Assembly: GCA_001464385.1 (NCBI GenBank)
Contig: LNFB01000371.1
Location: 1 to 59,932 of the forward strand
DNA length: 59,932 nucleotides
Reading direction: 5' to 3'
DNA from: Deltaproteobacteria bacterium Ga0077550
Lineage (GTDB): Bacteria; Myxococcota_A; Polyangia; Nannocystales; Nannocystaceae
Part shown: positions 17,821 to 26,443 of the stretch, piece after piece
How positions within the stretch are numbered: the stretch's first letter is position 1
How the letters are laid out: every line of letters begins with the position of its first letter
Position numbers and translations under genes: made by a program
The notes under the pieces: generated by a model
The model's input: only the letters and a program-made list of their open reading frames with translations
What the model was told of the DNA's origin: nothing
Database searches by the model: none

Positions 17821-18420
17821 GTGAGCCCCGCCGTGAGCACCGCCGAATCGCCCCGCCTCGCCCCGCGCCGGACCCTCGGGCCCGCCGCGTGCATGGGCCT
17901 GCTGGTCACCTCGATCGCGATCTCGGCGATCGGCCTGGGCCGCTTCGTCGTGCTGCCGATGATGGTGCGGGCCCACGCGCTGGTCGACGCCAACCTCGCG
18001 CGCTCCCTGGCGCAGCCGATCCACTTCCGCCTCGCGGAGATCACCCTCGCGGCCACGTTGGTCGCGTTCGTGGTCTTGCCGCGCTGGACCCGCTCGCGGA
18101 TCGCCGGCGGCCTCTCGGTGTCGCTGGTGCTCGGCGCCGCGGCCTGGCGCGCCGCGATGTTGCCGGCGCTGTACGCCGCGTGGTCGAAGGTCGATCTGGT
18201 CGCGGGTCGACCGGTCGATCGCATGCAGGCGGCGACCGCCCTCGACGGCTACGAGCAGGCGGTGAGCCTCGCGCTGATGTTCGGTCTGCTCGCGACCGCC
18301 TGGGTCGCGCTGCGCACCGGCGAGCCGGTCGTGCGCGGCCTGCCGGTCGTCCCGACGCCGCAGCGCGCCTCGGCGGCCGGCACGATCCACGTCGATTCGA
18401 CCGAGTCCGTCGCGACGTAG
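17821..18420 (+). CDS. DUF4149-like membrane protein
   Basis: 199 residues from a GTG at 17821; a second GTG at 17833 is possible. Four hydrophobic segments are visible, including MGLLVTSIAISAIGLGRFVV, LAATLVAFVVL, GLSVSLVLGAAAW and LALMFGLLATAWVAL. The pattern of a polar loop and a His residue (IHFRLAEITLA) between helices 1 and 2 recalls DUF4149 proteins. Function unknown. Its transcript runs toward the minus-strand gene at 18445 with a 24-bp gap. Confidence 0.7.
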   Translation: MSPAVSTAESPRLAPRRTLGPAACMGLLVTSIAISAIGLGRFVVLPMMVRAHALVDANLARSLAQPIHFRLAEITLAATLVAFVVLPRWTRSRIAGGLSVSLVLGAAAWRAAMLPALYAAWSKVDLVAGRPVDRMQAATALDGYEQAVSLALMFGLLATAWVALRTGEPVVRGLPVVPTPQRASAAGTIHVDSTESVAT

Positions 18421-18444
18421 GTCGTCGCTGCGAATCGTCGGCGA

Positions 18445-19815
18445 TCAGCGGCCGGGCTTGGGGATCGCACCGGCGGCGGCGATCGGCAGCGCGATCACGG
18501 CCCAGATGAGCCAGAAGCGCGAGCGCAGGTCCGCGAGCGAGGTCTCGAGCTCGCCCACGATCGTGTCCGGCGGGCGGGCGCGACCCTCCTCGACGCCGAT
18601 GGGGTCCGCGACCGAGGCCTGCAGCTCGCCCTCGAGCGTCTCGCAGGTGCGGGCCGCATCTCCGCGCACCCAACCGAATGCGACGATGAGCCCGAGCACG
18701 GCGCCCGCGGTCGCGGCGATCAGCACCGACAGCACGCGATCGGGCGAGAGCAGGCCCGGGGTCGGCGGCGGCTCGTAGGCGGGCGCGCGAGCGCTGGCCT
18801 CGGCGGGGACGCGCGCCCGCATCGATTCCGAGGGCATCCGCGTGGCGCTCTCGGCCGCCGCCGGGACCTCGCCCGACGGTCGACGACCGACGCCGCTCGA
18901 CTCGCTGCGGGCCCGCGCCAGCGCCGAGGTGCCCACGGGGGCCTGGGCGAGGCCCGCCGCGGCGAGGTCGAGCTCGACGCGCTCGCCGGTGGTCGGCGGC
19001 GCGAAGCGGGAGGCCGTCGGCGCCTCGCCGAGGGCGGAGCGGGGGATCGCGGGCGCATCGGGATCGAGCGGCGTGTTGGTGTCGGCGCGCGACGGCGGCT
19101 CTGGATCGGCGCGCGGATCGATCCGCGGTGCCGTGGGGGATCGCGTCTCCGAGCGCACCGCACCGCCCGAGGCCCGCGCGGCGGCGGGCCGTGGCGACTC
19201 GGGCCGTGGCGACTCGGGCCGTGGCGACTCGGGCCGCGGCGATGCTGCGCTGCGGGGCGCCGCGGCCGGGCGGGGCGTCGTCGCAGCGGCGGGGCGCGGG
19301 GTCGGCGAGGCGGGGCGCGGCGTCGCCGGTCGAGGCGGCTGCACCACCGGCTGCGGGCCCGTGGACACCTGCGACGGCAGGCTCGACGCGGGGCCGGTCG
19401 TGGGCCGCGTGGCCGCCCGCGTGGCCTCGCGAGCCGGCTCGCCGATGATCCCGAAGGGGGGCGCGGGCGGCAGACCGGCCGCCTCGGCGCTGCCCGGCGC
19501 GCCCGTGATCGCGGTGGGGATCGCGTCGGCGTCGGGCTCGATCATCAGCACGCCGCTCGCGTCCCGGGCCGCGCGCACCTCCGCGACGGCCCCGAGCTCG
19601 TGCAGCGCCCGCGCGGCGGCGATGGCCTCGGCCTTGATCAGCCCGCGGTGGATCTCGATGCCCCCGCGATCCAGCCCGAGCGCGACGGCCCCCGGCGCGA
19701 GGCCGAAGCGCCGCGCGATCGTCTGCGCCAGCTGGGCCGCGGGACCCGGCCCCGCGCCGCGGGCAGCGACCACGATCACGTCGAAGAGTTCTGGCTGGGC
19801 CAACGCGACGGCCAC
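18445..19815 (-). CDS. Low-complexity membrane protein with N-terminal L7/L12-like domain
   Basis: About 456 residues from a GTG at 19815; no better start is seen. Residues 1-85 form a small alpha/beta domain (FDVIVVAARG, LIKAEAIAAARALHELGAVAEV) whose end resembles the C-terminal domain of ribosomal protein L7/L12. A long Pro/Ala/Arg/Ser linker follows, including SPRPE repeats. The C-terminus has two membrane segments (VLSVLIAATAGAVLGLIVAF and FWLIWAVIALPIAAAG). Function unknown. The domain assignment is an impression only. Confidence 0.6.
   Translation of the reverse strand: MAVALAQPELFDVIVVAARGAGPGPAAQLAQTIARRFGLAPGAVALGLDRGGIEIHRGLIKAEAIAAARALHELGAVAEVRAARDASGVLMIEPDADAIPTAITGAPGSAEAAGLPPAPPFGIIGEPAREATRAATRPTTGPASSLPSQVSTGPQPVVQPPRPATPRPASPTPRPAAATTPRPAAAPRSAASPRPESPRPESPRPESPRPAAARASGGAVRSETRSPTAPRIDPRADPEPPSRADTNTPLDPDAPAIPRSALGEAPTASRFAPPTTGERVELDLAAAGLAQAPVGTSALARARSESSGVGRRPSGEVPAAAESATRMPSESMRARVPAEASARAPAYEPPPTPGLLSPDRVLSVLIAATAGAVLGLIVAFGWVRGDAARTCETLEGELQASVADPIGVEEGRARPPDTIVGELETSLADLRSRFWLIWAVIALPIAAAGAIPKPGR
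19186..19245 (-). repeat. 15-bp tandem repeats encoding SPRPE
   Basis: Three identical 15-base units (19186-19200, 19201-19215, 19216-19230) and a fourth, diverged unit lie inside the linker of the minus-strand membrane protein. The unit keeps the reading frame. Confidence 0.9.
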
Positions 19816-19998
19816 TCTACCCAGCCCCGGGCCAGCCCCGAGTTTTTTTTGCGCCGCTGACGCCCGACCCGCCAACCTGGGGTTTCTTTGTGGCGGTGTG
19901 CGTGCGTCGTATGCTGCCCGCGCCCGATGACCGACCGATCCACGCCCGCGTGCAACGCCTCCCCGCCCGCGGCACGCGGCTTGCGTTCGAAGGGGCCG

Positions 19999-21099
19999 AT
20001 GCGCGCCGCAGCGACCCGACGCTCCGCCCTTCGCCGGGCCCCTGCCGTGGGCCTCGCCCTGGCGGTGGGTCTCGCGTTGGCCCCCGCCGCCCAGGGATCG
20101 CCTGCGGTCGAGGGCACCCGCAACCTCTCGCTCGGGAATGTGGCCCGCGGCTCGTCCTACGGCACCAACGCGGTGCTCCTCAACCCCTCGAACATGGGGT
20201 TCTCCGGGACCTTCGCGATCGAGCCCCTGTACCAGCTGCAGATCGCCAGCCGCACCAGCGGCGTGGGCGTCGTGGTGATGGACTCGCTGAACAACGCCCG
20301 CGTGTCGCTCGGCCTCGGCTACCTGTTCATGCGCGGCAAGCCGCAGATCGCGTTCACCAGCACCGAGACCGGCGAGGACGAGGACTTCGACCTGTCGCGC
20401 TTCGGCCACGAGGCCTTCGCGGCGATCAGCGTGATGGTCATCAAGCAGTGGCTCGCGGTCGGGATCAAGCCCAAGTACCAGTACACGAGCCTGCGCTACC
20501 GCGATGTCACGGGCGCGGCGCGCAACGCCGCGGACAAGCTCAGCGCCTTCGGTCTCGATGCCAGTCTGACCGCGAACTTCGCCGGGATTGCCGCGTTGGC
20601 GCTGGTCGGGACCAACCTCACCGGCAACAGCGACCCGGCCTTCACGGATGAACGCGACGTCACGCTGACCGACGTCGGCGCCGACGAGGAGACGATCCGC
20701 TACAAGTCGCTGTCGGAGCTCTCGGAGTACCCCCTGGGTTTCGCGTGGGGCGCGTCGATCTTCCCCCTGCGCAAGCCCGACTTCTCGATCAACGCCGACG
20801 GCTACTACGACTTCTCGAGCTTCCGCTTCGAGAAGACCACGCGGCAGGTCTACGGCGGCAGCGCGGAGTTCGTGGCGGGCCCCGTGCCGCTGCGCTTCGG
20901 CACCACGTGGGACTCGCGCGGCAAGGGCAAGAAGGACGATCGCGTGTTCGTGAGCGGCGGCATCGGCTTCGTCAAGCCCGCGCCGGTCGGTGGCGTGGGG
21001 GTCGACGTCGGGTTCGGATTCTCGCAGCAGGTGGCCGGGCCCCTGCGCGACACCGTCATCGGGTTCAACCTAGGGCTCCGGATCCACCCGGATCTGTGA
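19999..21099 (+). CDS. Outer-membrane beta-barrel-type protein
   Basis: 366 residues. The ATG at 19999 is favoured over one at 19927 because AAGGGG lies 5 bases upstream and the signal peptide follows at once (VGLALAVGLALAPAAQGSPA). The mature protein is rich in alternating strands (IEPLYQLQIASRTSGVGVVV, ARVSLGLGYLFMRG) and ends in a short polar strand (VIGFNLGLRIHPDL), as expected of a barrel. It resembles long-chain transporter or PorV-like barrels in layout. Substrate unknown. The sigma-factor gene begins about 50 bp downstream. Confidence 0.75.
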   Translation: MRAAATRRSALRRAPAVGLALAVGLALAPAAQGSPAVEGTRNLSLGNVARGSSYGTNAVLLNPSNMGFSGTFAIEPLYQLQIASRTSGVGVVVMDSLNNARVSLGLGYLFMRGKPQIAFTSTETGEDEDFDLSRFGHEAFAAISVMVIKQWLAVGIKPKYQYTSLRYRDVTGAARNAADKLSAFGLDASLTANFAGIAALALVGTNLTGNSDPAFTDERDVTLTDVGADEETIRYKSLSELSEYPLGFAWGASIFPLRKPDFSINADGYYDFSSFRFEKTTRQVYGGSAEFVAGPVPLRFGTTWDSRGKGKKDDRVFVSGGIGFVKPAPVGGVGVDVGFGFSQQVAGPLRDTVIGFNLGLRIHPDL

Positions 21100-21151
21100 A
21101 GCGATCGTCCGGCGCCCGGAACCTCGGCGCCGTGCAGTAGTCTTGCGCAAC

Positions 21152-21910
21152 GTGGGCGCGACCTTGGGCACTCCGGACGCCCGCGAGCTCGACGCGGGGC
21201 CCGAGTCCCCGCGCGCCGAGGCCGAGGTCGGCCCCGCCACGCCGCTGGACGGCGCGCCGCTGGACGCTGCGCCACCCGACGGCGAGGCGGTGCCGGAGCC
21301 CGAGCCGCTCGACCCCAGCGACGCCCGCGATCGTCGGCTCGTGCGGCGCGCTCGCGGCGGGGATGCGCGCGCCTTCGAGGAGCTGGTGTCGATCTACCAG
21401 CACCGCATCTTCGGCCTCGTGCTGCGGATGATCGGCAACCGCCAGGAGGCCGAGGATCTCGCGCAGGAGGTGTTCATCACCGTCCACCGCGCGCTCGCGA
21501 GCTACCGCGGCGAGGGCCGCTTCTACACGTGGCTGTATCGCATCGCGACGAACACGTGCAAGAACCGGATCAAGTACCTGCGCGGGCGCAACTTCCACCG
21601 CAGCGTGGATGTCGACGAGACCCCGGAGGCCCACGCGCCGTCGGCCGAGGGCGGCCCGACCGTCACGCTGCAGAGCCACATCGCCGGGCCCGAGGCGACG
21701 GTCGAGGGCAGCCGGCTCGAGGCCGCGATCCAGGCCGAGCTCGCGCAGCTCGAGCCCGAGCATCGCCTGCTGATCGTGCTCCGCGACGTCCAGGGCATGT
21801 CGTACAGCGACATCCTGCGGATCACGGGCCTGCAGGAGGGCACGCTGAAGTCCAGGCTGCACCGCGCCCGCTTGGCCCTCAAGGACCGCCTGAAGCCCTA
21901 CATGCGTTAG
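21152..21910 (+). CDS. ECF (RpoE-type) RNA polymerase sigma factor
   Basis: 252 residues from the GTG at 21152; a TTG at 21143 would add three. After an acidic leader of about 50 residues come sigma2 (FEELVSIYQHRIFGLVLRMI, NRQEAEDLAQEVFITVHRAL, FYTWLYRIATNTCKNR) and sigma4 (LEPEHRLLIVLRDVQGMSY, ILRITGLQEGTLKSRLHRAR). It pairs with the membrane anti-sigma gene 72 bp downstream. The likely role is envelope-stress-responsive transcription. Target promoters cannot be inferred here. Confidence 0.92.
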   Translation: MGATLGTPDARELDAGPESPRAEAEVGPATPLDGAPLDAAPPDGEAVPEPEPLDPSDARDRRLVRRARGGDARAFEELVSIYQHRIFGLVLRMIGNRQEAEDLAQEVFITVHRALASYRGEGRFYTWLYRIATNTCKNRIKYLRGRNFHRSVDVDETPEAHAPSAEGGPTVTLQSHIAGPEATVEGSRLEAAIQAELAQLEPEHRLLIVLRDVQGMSYSDILRITGLQEGTLKSRLHRARLALKDRLKPYMR

Positions 21911-21982
21911 CGATCTCCAGGTTTTTTCCACCCGACCGATGCGCCGCCCGAGTCCCCGACGTACGCTCTGAAAGTCCACGCC

Positions 21983-22414
21983 ATGGCCCCGCCGAACGAC
22001 AACCGCGCCGAGCGCATGACGGCCTACCTCGATGCCGAGCTCGAGGGTGCCGAGGCGCAGGAGTTCGAGGAGTTCCTCGAGGGCTCCCCGGAGGCGCGGG
22101 CCGAGCTCGAGGATCTGCGCAAGGTCATGCAGCTGGTGGGATCGCTCGGTCCCGTCGAGGCCCCGCCGGACTTCGCGGAGAAGGTCTCGCGGAAGATCCG
22201 TCGTCGCATGCTGATCGAGCGCGACGGCGGCTTGCTGGGCCTGGTCACCCTGCCGTTCCAGGTGATCTGCATCGTCGTGATCCTCGTCGTCGCGGCGCTC
22301 AACATGATGGCGCAGCTCGATTCGCAGCCGCAGGGCGTCGAGCGCGATCCTGCGCTGGCAGAACCCGAGCCCGGCGAGGCCGACCCCGACGCGCCCAAGC
22401 CCATCGCGCGGTGA
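21983..22414 (+). CDS. Membrane-anchored anti-sigma factor
   Basis: 143 residues. The first 80 are helical and acidic with an RsiW/zinc-finger-like start (NRAERMTAYLDAELEGAEAQ) but lack the His-x3-Cys-x2-Cys zinc motif. One membrane helix (VTLPFQVICIVVILVVAALN) and a short acidic tail follow. Position directly after the ECF gene and this topology fit an anti-sigma factor that sequesters its partner at the membrane. Confidence 0.8.
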   Translation: MAPPNDNRAERMTAYLDAELEGAEAQEFEEFLEGSPEARAELEDLRKVMQLVGSLGPVEAPPDFAEKVSRKIRRRMLIERDGGLLGLVTLPFQVICIVVILVVAALNMMAQLDSQPQGVERDPALAEPEPGEADPDAPKPIAR

Positions 22415-22514
22415 CGGCTCGCCACTCGAGGGGAGTGCATCGGCGGGCAACCCCGGGCGCGGAAGGCGGCCGATTGACCCGCGCAGGCCGCAGCTGTGAT
22501 ACAAACGCGCCCGC

Positions 22515-23426
22515 ATGGCCCGGGAAGTGACGATTGTCGATGCGGGGCTCGGGAATCTCGCCAGCGTAGAACGCGCTCTCATCCAAGTGGGCGCCGCTGT
22601 TCGGGTTTCTGGCGATCCCGATCGGGTTGCAACGGCCCGGATCGTGGTGTTCCCCGGGCAAGGCGCGTTCGGCGCCACCACCGGGGCCATCGTCGACGGG
22701 GCGCTGGGGGCCGCGCTGCGCATGGTGATCGACCGCGGTGACCCGTTCCTCGGGATCTGCCTCGGCATGCAGCTGCTGTTCGACGGCAGCGAGGAGAACG
22801 GCGGCCAGCCCGGCCTCGGGATCCTGCCGGGGTACTGCCGCCACTTCCCCGTCGGCCTCGACGAGGAGGCCGAGCCCGGCGCCGCGGGGCCGATCGAGCC
22901 GCTGCGCGCCGCCGAGCCGAAGTCGGCGCAGGCGCCCGCGCGCGAGTCGATGGCCGACTCGATCGCCAGCGCCCTCGAGGGCGACGCCGAGCGCCGCGGC
23001 GCCCAGGCCTCGCTGACCTCGGGGGTGAGCGACGAGCCGCGCAACGAGGACGGCACGATCATCGCGCCGCCGCCCTCGGAGATCGTCGAGGTCCCCCCGG
23101 TCATCGTGCCGCCGCCCGCCGAGCTCGTCGCGCAGCCGTCGGCGCACCCGAGCCCCGAGGGCGTGCCGCTGCGCCGCCGCGTGAAGGTGCCCCACGTCGG
23201 CTGGAACGAGGTCGAGCCGACCGGCGAGCACTACTACTTCGTGCACAGCTACTACGTCGACGCCTCGCGGGCCGAGGACGTGATGTGGATCGCCAACTAC
23301 GGCGGCATCCGCTTCCCGGCGGCGGTGCGCTACCAGAACGTGCTCGGCTGCCAGTTCCACCCCGAGAAGAGCCAGCGCGCTGGCCTCAAGTTCCTCCGCG
23401 CCTTCCTGCTCGGAGGCTGGGGTTGA
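22515..23426 (+). CDS. hisH: Imidazole glycerol phosphate synthase glutaminase subunit HisH, with large insertion
   Basis: 303 residues, where about 200 is usual. The class-I amidotransferase core is intact: VDAGLGNLASVERAL at the start, nucleophile Cys82 in GICLGMQLLF, and His282/Glu284 in CQFHPEKS. Between GLGILPG (to residue 106) and RRRVKVPHVGWNE (from 220) lies a Pro/Ala/Glu-rich insertion of about 105 residues absent from ordinary HisH. HisH supplies ammonia to HisF for histidine and AICAR formation. The stop overlaps the TTG start of hisA. Confidence 0.93.
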   Translation: MAREVTIVDAGLGNLASVERALIQVGAAVRVSGDPDRVATARIVVFPGQGAFGATTGAIVDGALGAALRMVIDRGDPFLGICLGMQLLFDGSEENGGQPGLGILPGYCRHFPVGLDEEAEPGAAGPIEPLRAAEPKSAQAPARESMADSIASALEGDAERRGAQASLTSGVSDEPRNEDGTIIAPPPSEIVEVPPVIVPPPAELVAQPSAHPSPEGVPLRRRVKVPHVGWNEVEPTGEHYYFVHSYYVDASRAEDVMWIANYGGIRFPAAVRYQNVLGCQFHPEKSQRAGLKFLRAFLLGGWG

Positions 23427-24139
23427 AGCTCATCTGCGCGATCGATCTGCTGGGGGGCAGCGCCGTTCGACTCGTGCAGGGCGATCGCGCCCGCGCGACG
23501 CGCTACGCCGACGATCCGCGCACCGTCGTCGACCGCTTCCTCGGCGCGGGCGTGACGATGATGCACTTCGTCGATCTCGACGGCGCCTTCGGTGACGCGC
23601 CGCAGTCGGCGTTGCTCGCCGATCTGATCGCGCGTGCGCATGGTGGCGGCGCGAAGGTCGAGGTGGGAGGTGGGCTGCGCGACGCTGCGGCCATCGATCG
23701 CGCGCTCGAGACCGGCGCCGACTGGGCGGTCATCGGGACCTTCGCGCTGCGCGAGCCCGAGGCGACCGCGGCCGCGTGTGCGCGACACCCCGGGCGCATC
23801 GTCATCGCCGCCGACGCGCGCGACGGCATGGTCGCGGTCGACGGCTGGCGCGAGGCCTCGACGGTCAGCGCCCTCGACCTCGCGATGGTCGCCCAGCGCT
23901 GGGGCGCCGCGGCGATCCTGCACACCGACATCGGCCGCGACGGCCTGCAGGGCGGCCCCGCCGTCGACGCCACCGCGGCGCTGCAGGCCGCTGTCGAGAT
24001 CGACGTCTACGCCAGCGGCGGGGTTGGGACGCTGGACGATCTCGACGCGTGCAAGCGCGCCCGACTGCGCGGTGTCGTCGTCGGCCGTGCGATCTACGAG
24101 AACTCGTTTTCCATCGAAGAGGCCATGGCGCGATGCTGA
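23423..24139 (+). CDS. hisA: HisA, ProFAR isomerase
   Basis: 238 residues. The start is a TTG at 23423 inside the hisH stop (TTGA), with GGAG 8-9 bases upstream; the protein then begins (M)KLICAIDLLGGSAVRLVQGD, exactly where HisA should. Catalytic Asp8 (AIDLLGG) and the second Asp (HTDIGRDG) are present, and phosphate-binding motifs VEVGGGL and YASGGVG are clear. It converts ProFAR to PRFAR in histidine biosynthesis. Its stop overlaps hisF by 7 bp. Confidence 0.95.
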   Translation: MKLICAIDLLGGSAVRLVQGDRARATRYADDPRTVVDRFLGAGVTMMHFVDLDGAFGDAPQSALLADLIARAHGGGAKVEVGGGLRDAAAIDRALETGADWAVIGTFALREPEATAAACARHPGRIVIAADARDGMVAVDGWREASTVSALDLAMVAQRWGAAAILHTDIGRDGLQGGPAVDATAALQAAVEIDVYASGGVGTLDDLDACKRARLRGVVVGRAIYENSFSIEEAMARC

Positions 24140-24939
24140 AGCGACGAATCATTCCCTGCCTCGACATCAAGAACGGCCGCGTGGTCAAGGGCGTGCACTT
24201 CGCCGGCCTGCGCGACGCGGGCGATCCGGTCGAGGCGGCGCGGGCCTACGATCTCCAGGGCGCCGACGAGCTGTGCCTGCTCGACATCACCGCGACCACC
24301 GAGGGCCGCGAGACCTTCGTCGAGGTGGTGCGCCGCGTCTCCGCGCAGCTGTTCGTGCCGGTGACGGTCGGCGGCGGTGTGCGTCGCGAAGAGGACGTCC
24401 GCCGGCTGCTCAACGCCGGCGCCGACAAGGTCACGATCAACAGCGCCGCGGTGGCGAACCCGTTCGTGGTGCGCCGGCTCGCCGAGCGCTACGGCTCGCA
24501 GGCGATCGTCGGCGCGGTCGAAGTGCGCCGCCTGCCCGCACCACCCGGCGAGACCGAGCCGCTGTACGAGGCGGTGATCCACGGCGGCACGCGCTCGACC
24601 GGCCTCGACGCGGTGAGCTGGTGTCGTCAGCTCGCCGAGCTCGGCGTCGGCGAGATCCTGCTGACGAGCATGGATCGCGACGGCACGCGCGATGGTTACG
24701 ACCTGTGGATCACCCGCGAGGTCGCGCGCGCCGTGCCGGTGCCGGTGATCGCGTCCGGCGGCGTCGGCTCCCTCGAGCACTTGCGCGACGGCTTGGCCAC
24801 CGGCTACGGCGAGGCCGACGCGGCGCTGGCCGCCTCGATCTTCCACTTCGGCCTGTACTCGATCGCGCAGGCCAAGCGCTACCTGCTCGAGCAACACATC
24901 CCCGTGCGACCGCCCGAGTCCGGCATCCCGGTGGTGTGA
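24133..24939 (+). CDS. hisF: HisF, imidazole glycerol phosphate synthase cyclase subunit
   Basis: 268 residues from the ATG at 24133. The barrel motifs are clear: IIPCLDIKNGRVVKG (Asp11), VGGGVRREEDV, ADKVTINSAAV, LLTSMDRDG and VIASGGVGS. At the position of catalytic Asp130 of well-studied HisF the sequence reads AIVGAVEVRR, with Glu130. A short lengthening follows (RLPAPPGETEPLYEA). With HisH it converts PRFAR to imidazole glycerol phosphate. The stop and the next start overlap (TGATG). Confidence 0.95.
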   Translation: MLKRRIIPCLDIKNGRVVKGVHFAGLRDAGDPVEAARAYDLQGADELCLLDITATTEGRETFVEVVRRVSAQLFVPVTVGGGVRREEDVRRLLNAGADKVTINSAAVANPFVVRRLAERYGSQAIVGAVEVRRLPAPPGETEPLYEAVIHGGTRSTGLDAVSWCRQLAELGVGEILLTSMDRDGTRDGYDLWITREVARAVPVPVIASGGVGSLEHLRDGLATGYGEADAALAASIFHFGLYSIAQAKRYLLEQHIPVRPPESGIPVV

Positions 24940-25661
24940 TGGGCGCTGCCGCGGACACCCTGTGGGCGGCGGCCAAGCCCGACGAGCGCGGCCTCGTCAC
25001 CGCGGTCGTGCAGCACGCCGAGGACGGCCGCGTGCTGATGGTCGCCGCGATGAACCGCGAGGCCCTGGGTCGCACGATCGACACCGGGCTGGTCACGTTC
25101 TTCAGCCGCTCGCGGCAGGCGCTGTGGACCAAGGGCGAGACCAGCGGGCACACCCTGGCGTTGGTGTCGCTGCGGATCGACTGCGACGGCGACGCGATCC
25201 TGGCGACGGCGATCCCTGCGGGGCCCACCTGCCACACCGGCGCGAGCAGCTGCTTCTACCGCGCGCCCGCAGCCGAGGGCGAGGCGTTGGTCGCCGACGA
25301 CGGGCCCGCGCGCGGCGTCGACGATCGCCTGCGCCGCGTGTTCGACACCGTGCTCGCGCGCAAGGCCGGGGTCGGCATGACCGCCGCCGGCCGCCGCAGC
25401 TACGTCCGCGATCTGCTCGCGGCCGGCCCCGCACGCATCGGCGAGAAGCTCCGCGAGGAGGCCGACGAGCTCGCCCGCGCCGTCGCCTCCGAGACGGACG
25501 ATCGCGTCGCGAGCGAGGCCGCCGACCTGCTCTTCCACGCGATGGTCGCGCTCGCCGCCCGCGACCTGCGGCTCGACGACGTGGCGGCCGTGCTCGATGG
25601 CCGCCATGGGACCTCGGGCCTGGACGAAAAGGCCCGCCGCACCGCGCCGACGGATCCATAG
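24939..25661 (+). CDS. hisIE: HisIE, bifunctional PR-AMP cyclohydrolase / PR-ATP pyrophosphohydrolase
   Basis: 240 residues from the ATG at 24939. The HisI half (residues 1-110) has WTKGETSGHTL, the metal-binding IDCDGDA (81-85), and GPTCHTGASSCF with Cys98, His99 and Cys105. The HisE half (about 125-240) has the MazG-like helix IGEKLREEADELARA and SEAADLLFHAMV. It performs steps 2 and 3 of histidine biosynthesis. As the last his gene of this overlapping run, it shows that hisG, hisD, hisC and hisB lie outside the window. Confidence 0.93.
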   Translation: MGAAADTLWAAAKPDERGLVTAVVQHAEDGRVLMVAAMNREALGRTIDTGLVTFFSRSRQALWTKGETSGHTLALVSLRIDCDGDAILATAIPAGPTCHTGASSCFYRAPAAEGEALVADDGPARGVDDRLRRVFDTVLARKAGVGMTAAGRRSYVRDLLAAGPARIGEKLREEADELARAVASETDDRVASEAADLLFHAMVALAARDLRLDDVAAVLDGRHGTSGLDEKARRTAPTDP

Positions 25662-25689
25662 CGGCGCCGTTCCGCTATCCTGCGTCGGC

Positions 25690-26313
25690 TTGGCCGATCT
25701 GGCGCACAGCACCGCGGCGTGGGTCGGCTTCGCGTACTTCCTCGCGGCGGTCCCGACCGGTGTCCTCGTCGCGAGGCTGCGCGGCGTCGATCTGCGCCAG
25801 CTCGGGTCGGGCAACATCGGGGCGACCAACGCGGGGCGCGTCCTCGGGGCCAAGCTCGGCGTGTTGGTCCTCGTGCTCGACACGATCAAGGCCGCGACGC
25901 CGATCTGGCTGGCGTCGTCGTCGTGGGCGTTGGGTCCCGACGCGAAGCTGGGGCTCGCGAGCGTCGGCATGGCCGCGGTCGTCGGCCACATCTTCCCGGT
26001 GTACCTGCGCTTTCGCGGGGGCAAGGGCGTCGCGTGTGCCCTCGGGGTGTTCCTCGCCCTCGATCCGCCGGTCGCGCTCGCGGCCGTGGTGATGTACGGG
26101 CAGAGCGTGTGGCTGTCGCGGATCTCGGCGTTCGGATCGCTGACCGCGGTCACGTCGATCACGCTGTGCCTGTGGATCGCCGATCGCCCGTGGCAGTATC
26201 AGGTGCTCGCGCTCGTCACCGCGGTGATCATCTGGGTGCGCCACGTCAGCAACATCCGCGGGATGCTGGCCGAGGCCCGCGCCCGCAAGCGGGCCGCGAC
26301 CGAGTCCGAGTGA
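25690..26313 (+). CDS. plsY: PlsY, acyl-phosphate:glycerol-3-phosphate acyltransferase
   Basis: 207 residues from a TTG at 25690. The three PlsY motifs are present: GSGNIGATNAGRVLG, GHIFPVYLRFRGGKGVA and a C-terminal RHVSNIRGML. Five or so membrane helices fit the family. The enzyme makes lysophosphatidic acid from acyl phosphate and glycerol-3-phosphate in the inner membrane. It lies 28 bp after hisIE and may be co-transcribed with the his genes. No ATG or GTG is available near the expected start. Confidence 0.92.
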   Translation: MADLAHSTAAWVGFAYFLAAVPTGVLVARLRGVDLRQLGSGNIGATNAGRVLGAKLGVLVLVLDTIKAATPIWLASSSWALGPDAKLGLASVGMAAVVGHIFPVYLRFRGGKGVACALGVFLALDPPVALAAVVMYGQSVWLSRISAFGSLTAVTSITLCLWIADRPWQYQVLALVTAVIIWVRHVSNIRGMLAEARARKRAATESE

Positions 26314-26443
26314 ACCGCGGCCGACGCGAGCGCCCCGTGCGCATCACCGTCGTTGCCCCTCGGCCGCCGTGGCCGAATGGCCCACACGGGCCTACGGGGA
26401 GTTCCCCTTGGCGGCCCGGTTCGGAACTCGGTAGCGTGTAGCC

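Noticed and set aside
19843..19850. Run of eight T as an intrinsic terminator
   Set aside because: No GC hairpin directly precedes it on either strand, and it lies upstream of both flanking genes rather than after one.
21922..21927. Run of six T after the sigma-factor gene as a terminator
   Set aside because: No stem-loop before it, and the anti-sigma gene continues on the same strand.
26340..26440. Possible RNA gene between plsY and the RRM gene
   Set aside because: Short complementary stretches are present but no cloverleaf or conserved tRNA arms could be drawn.
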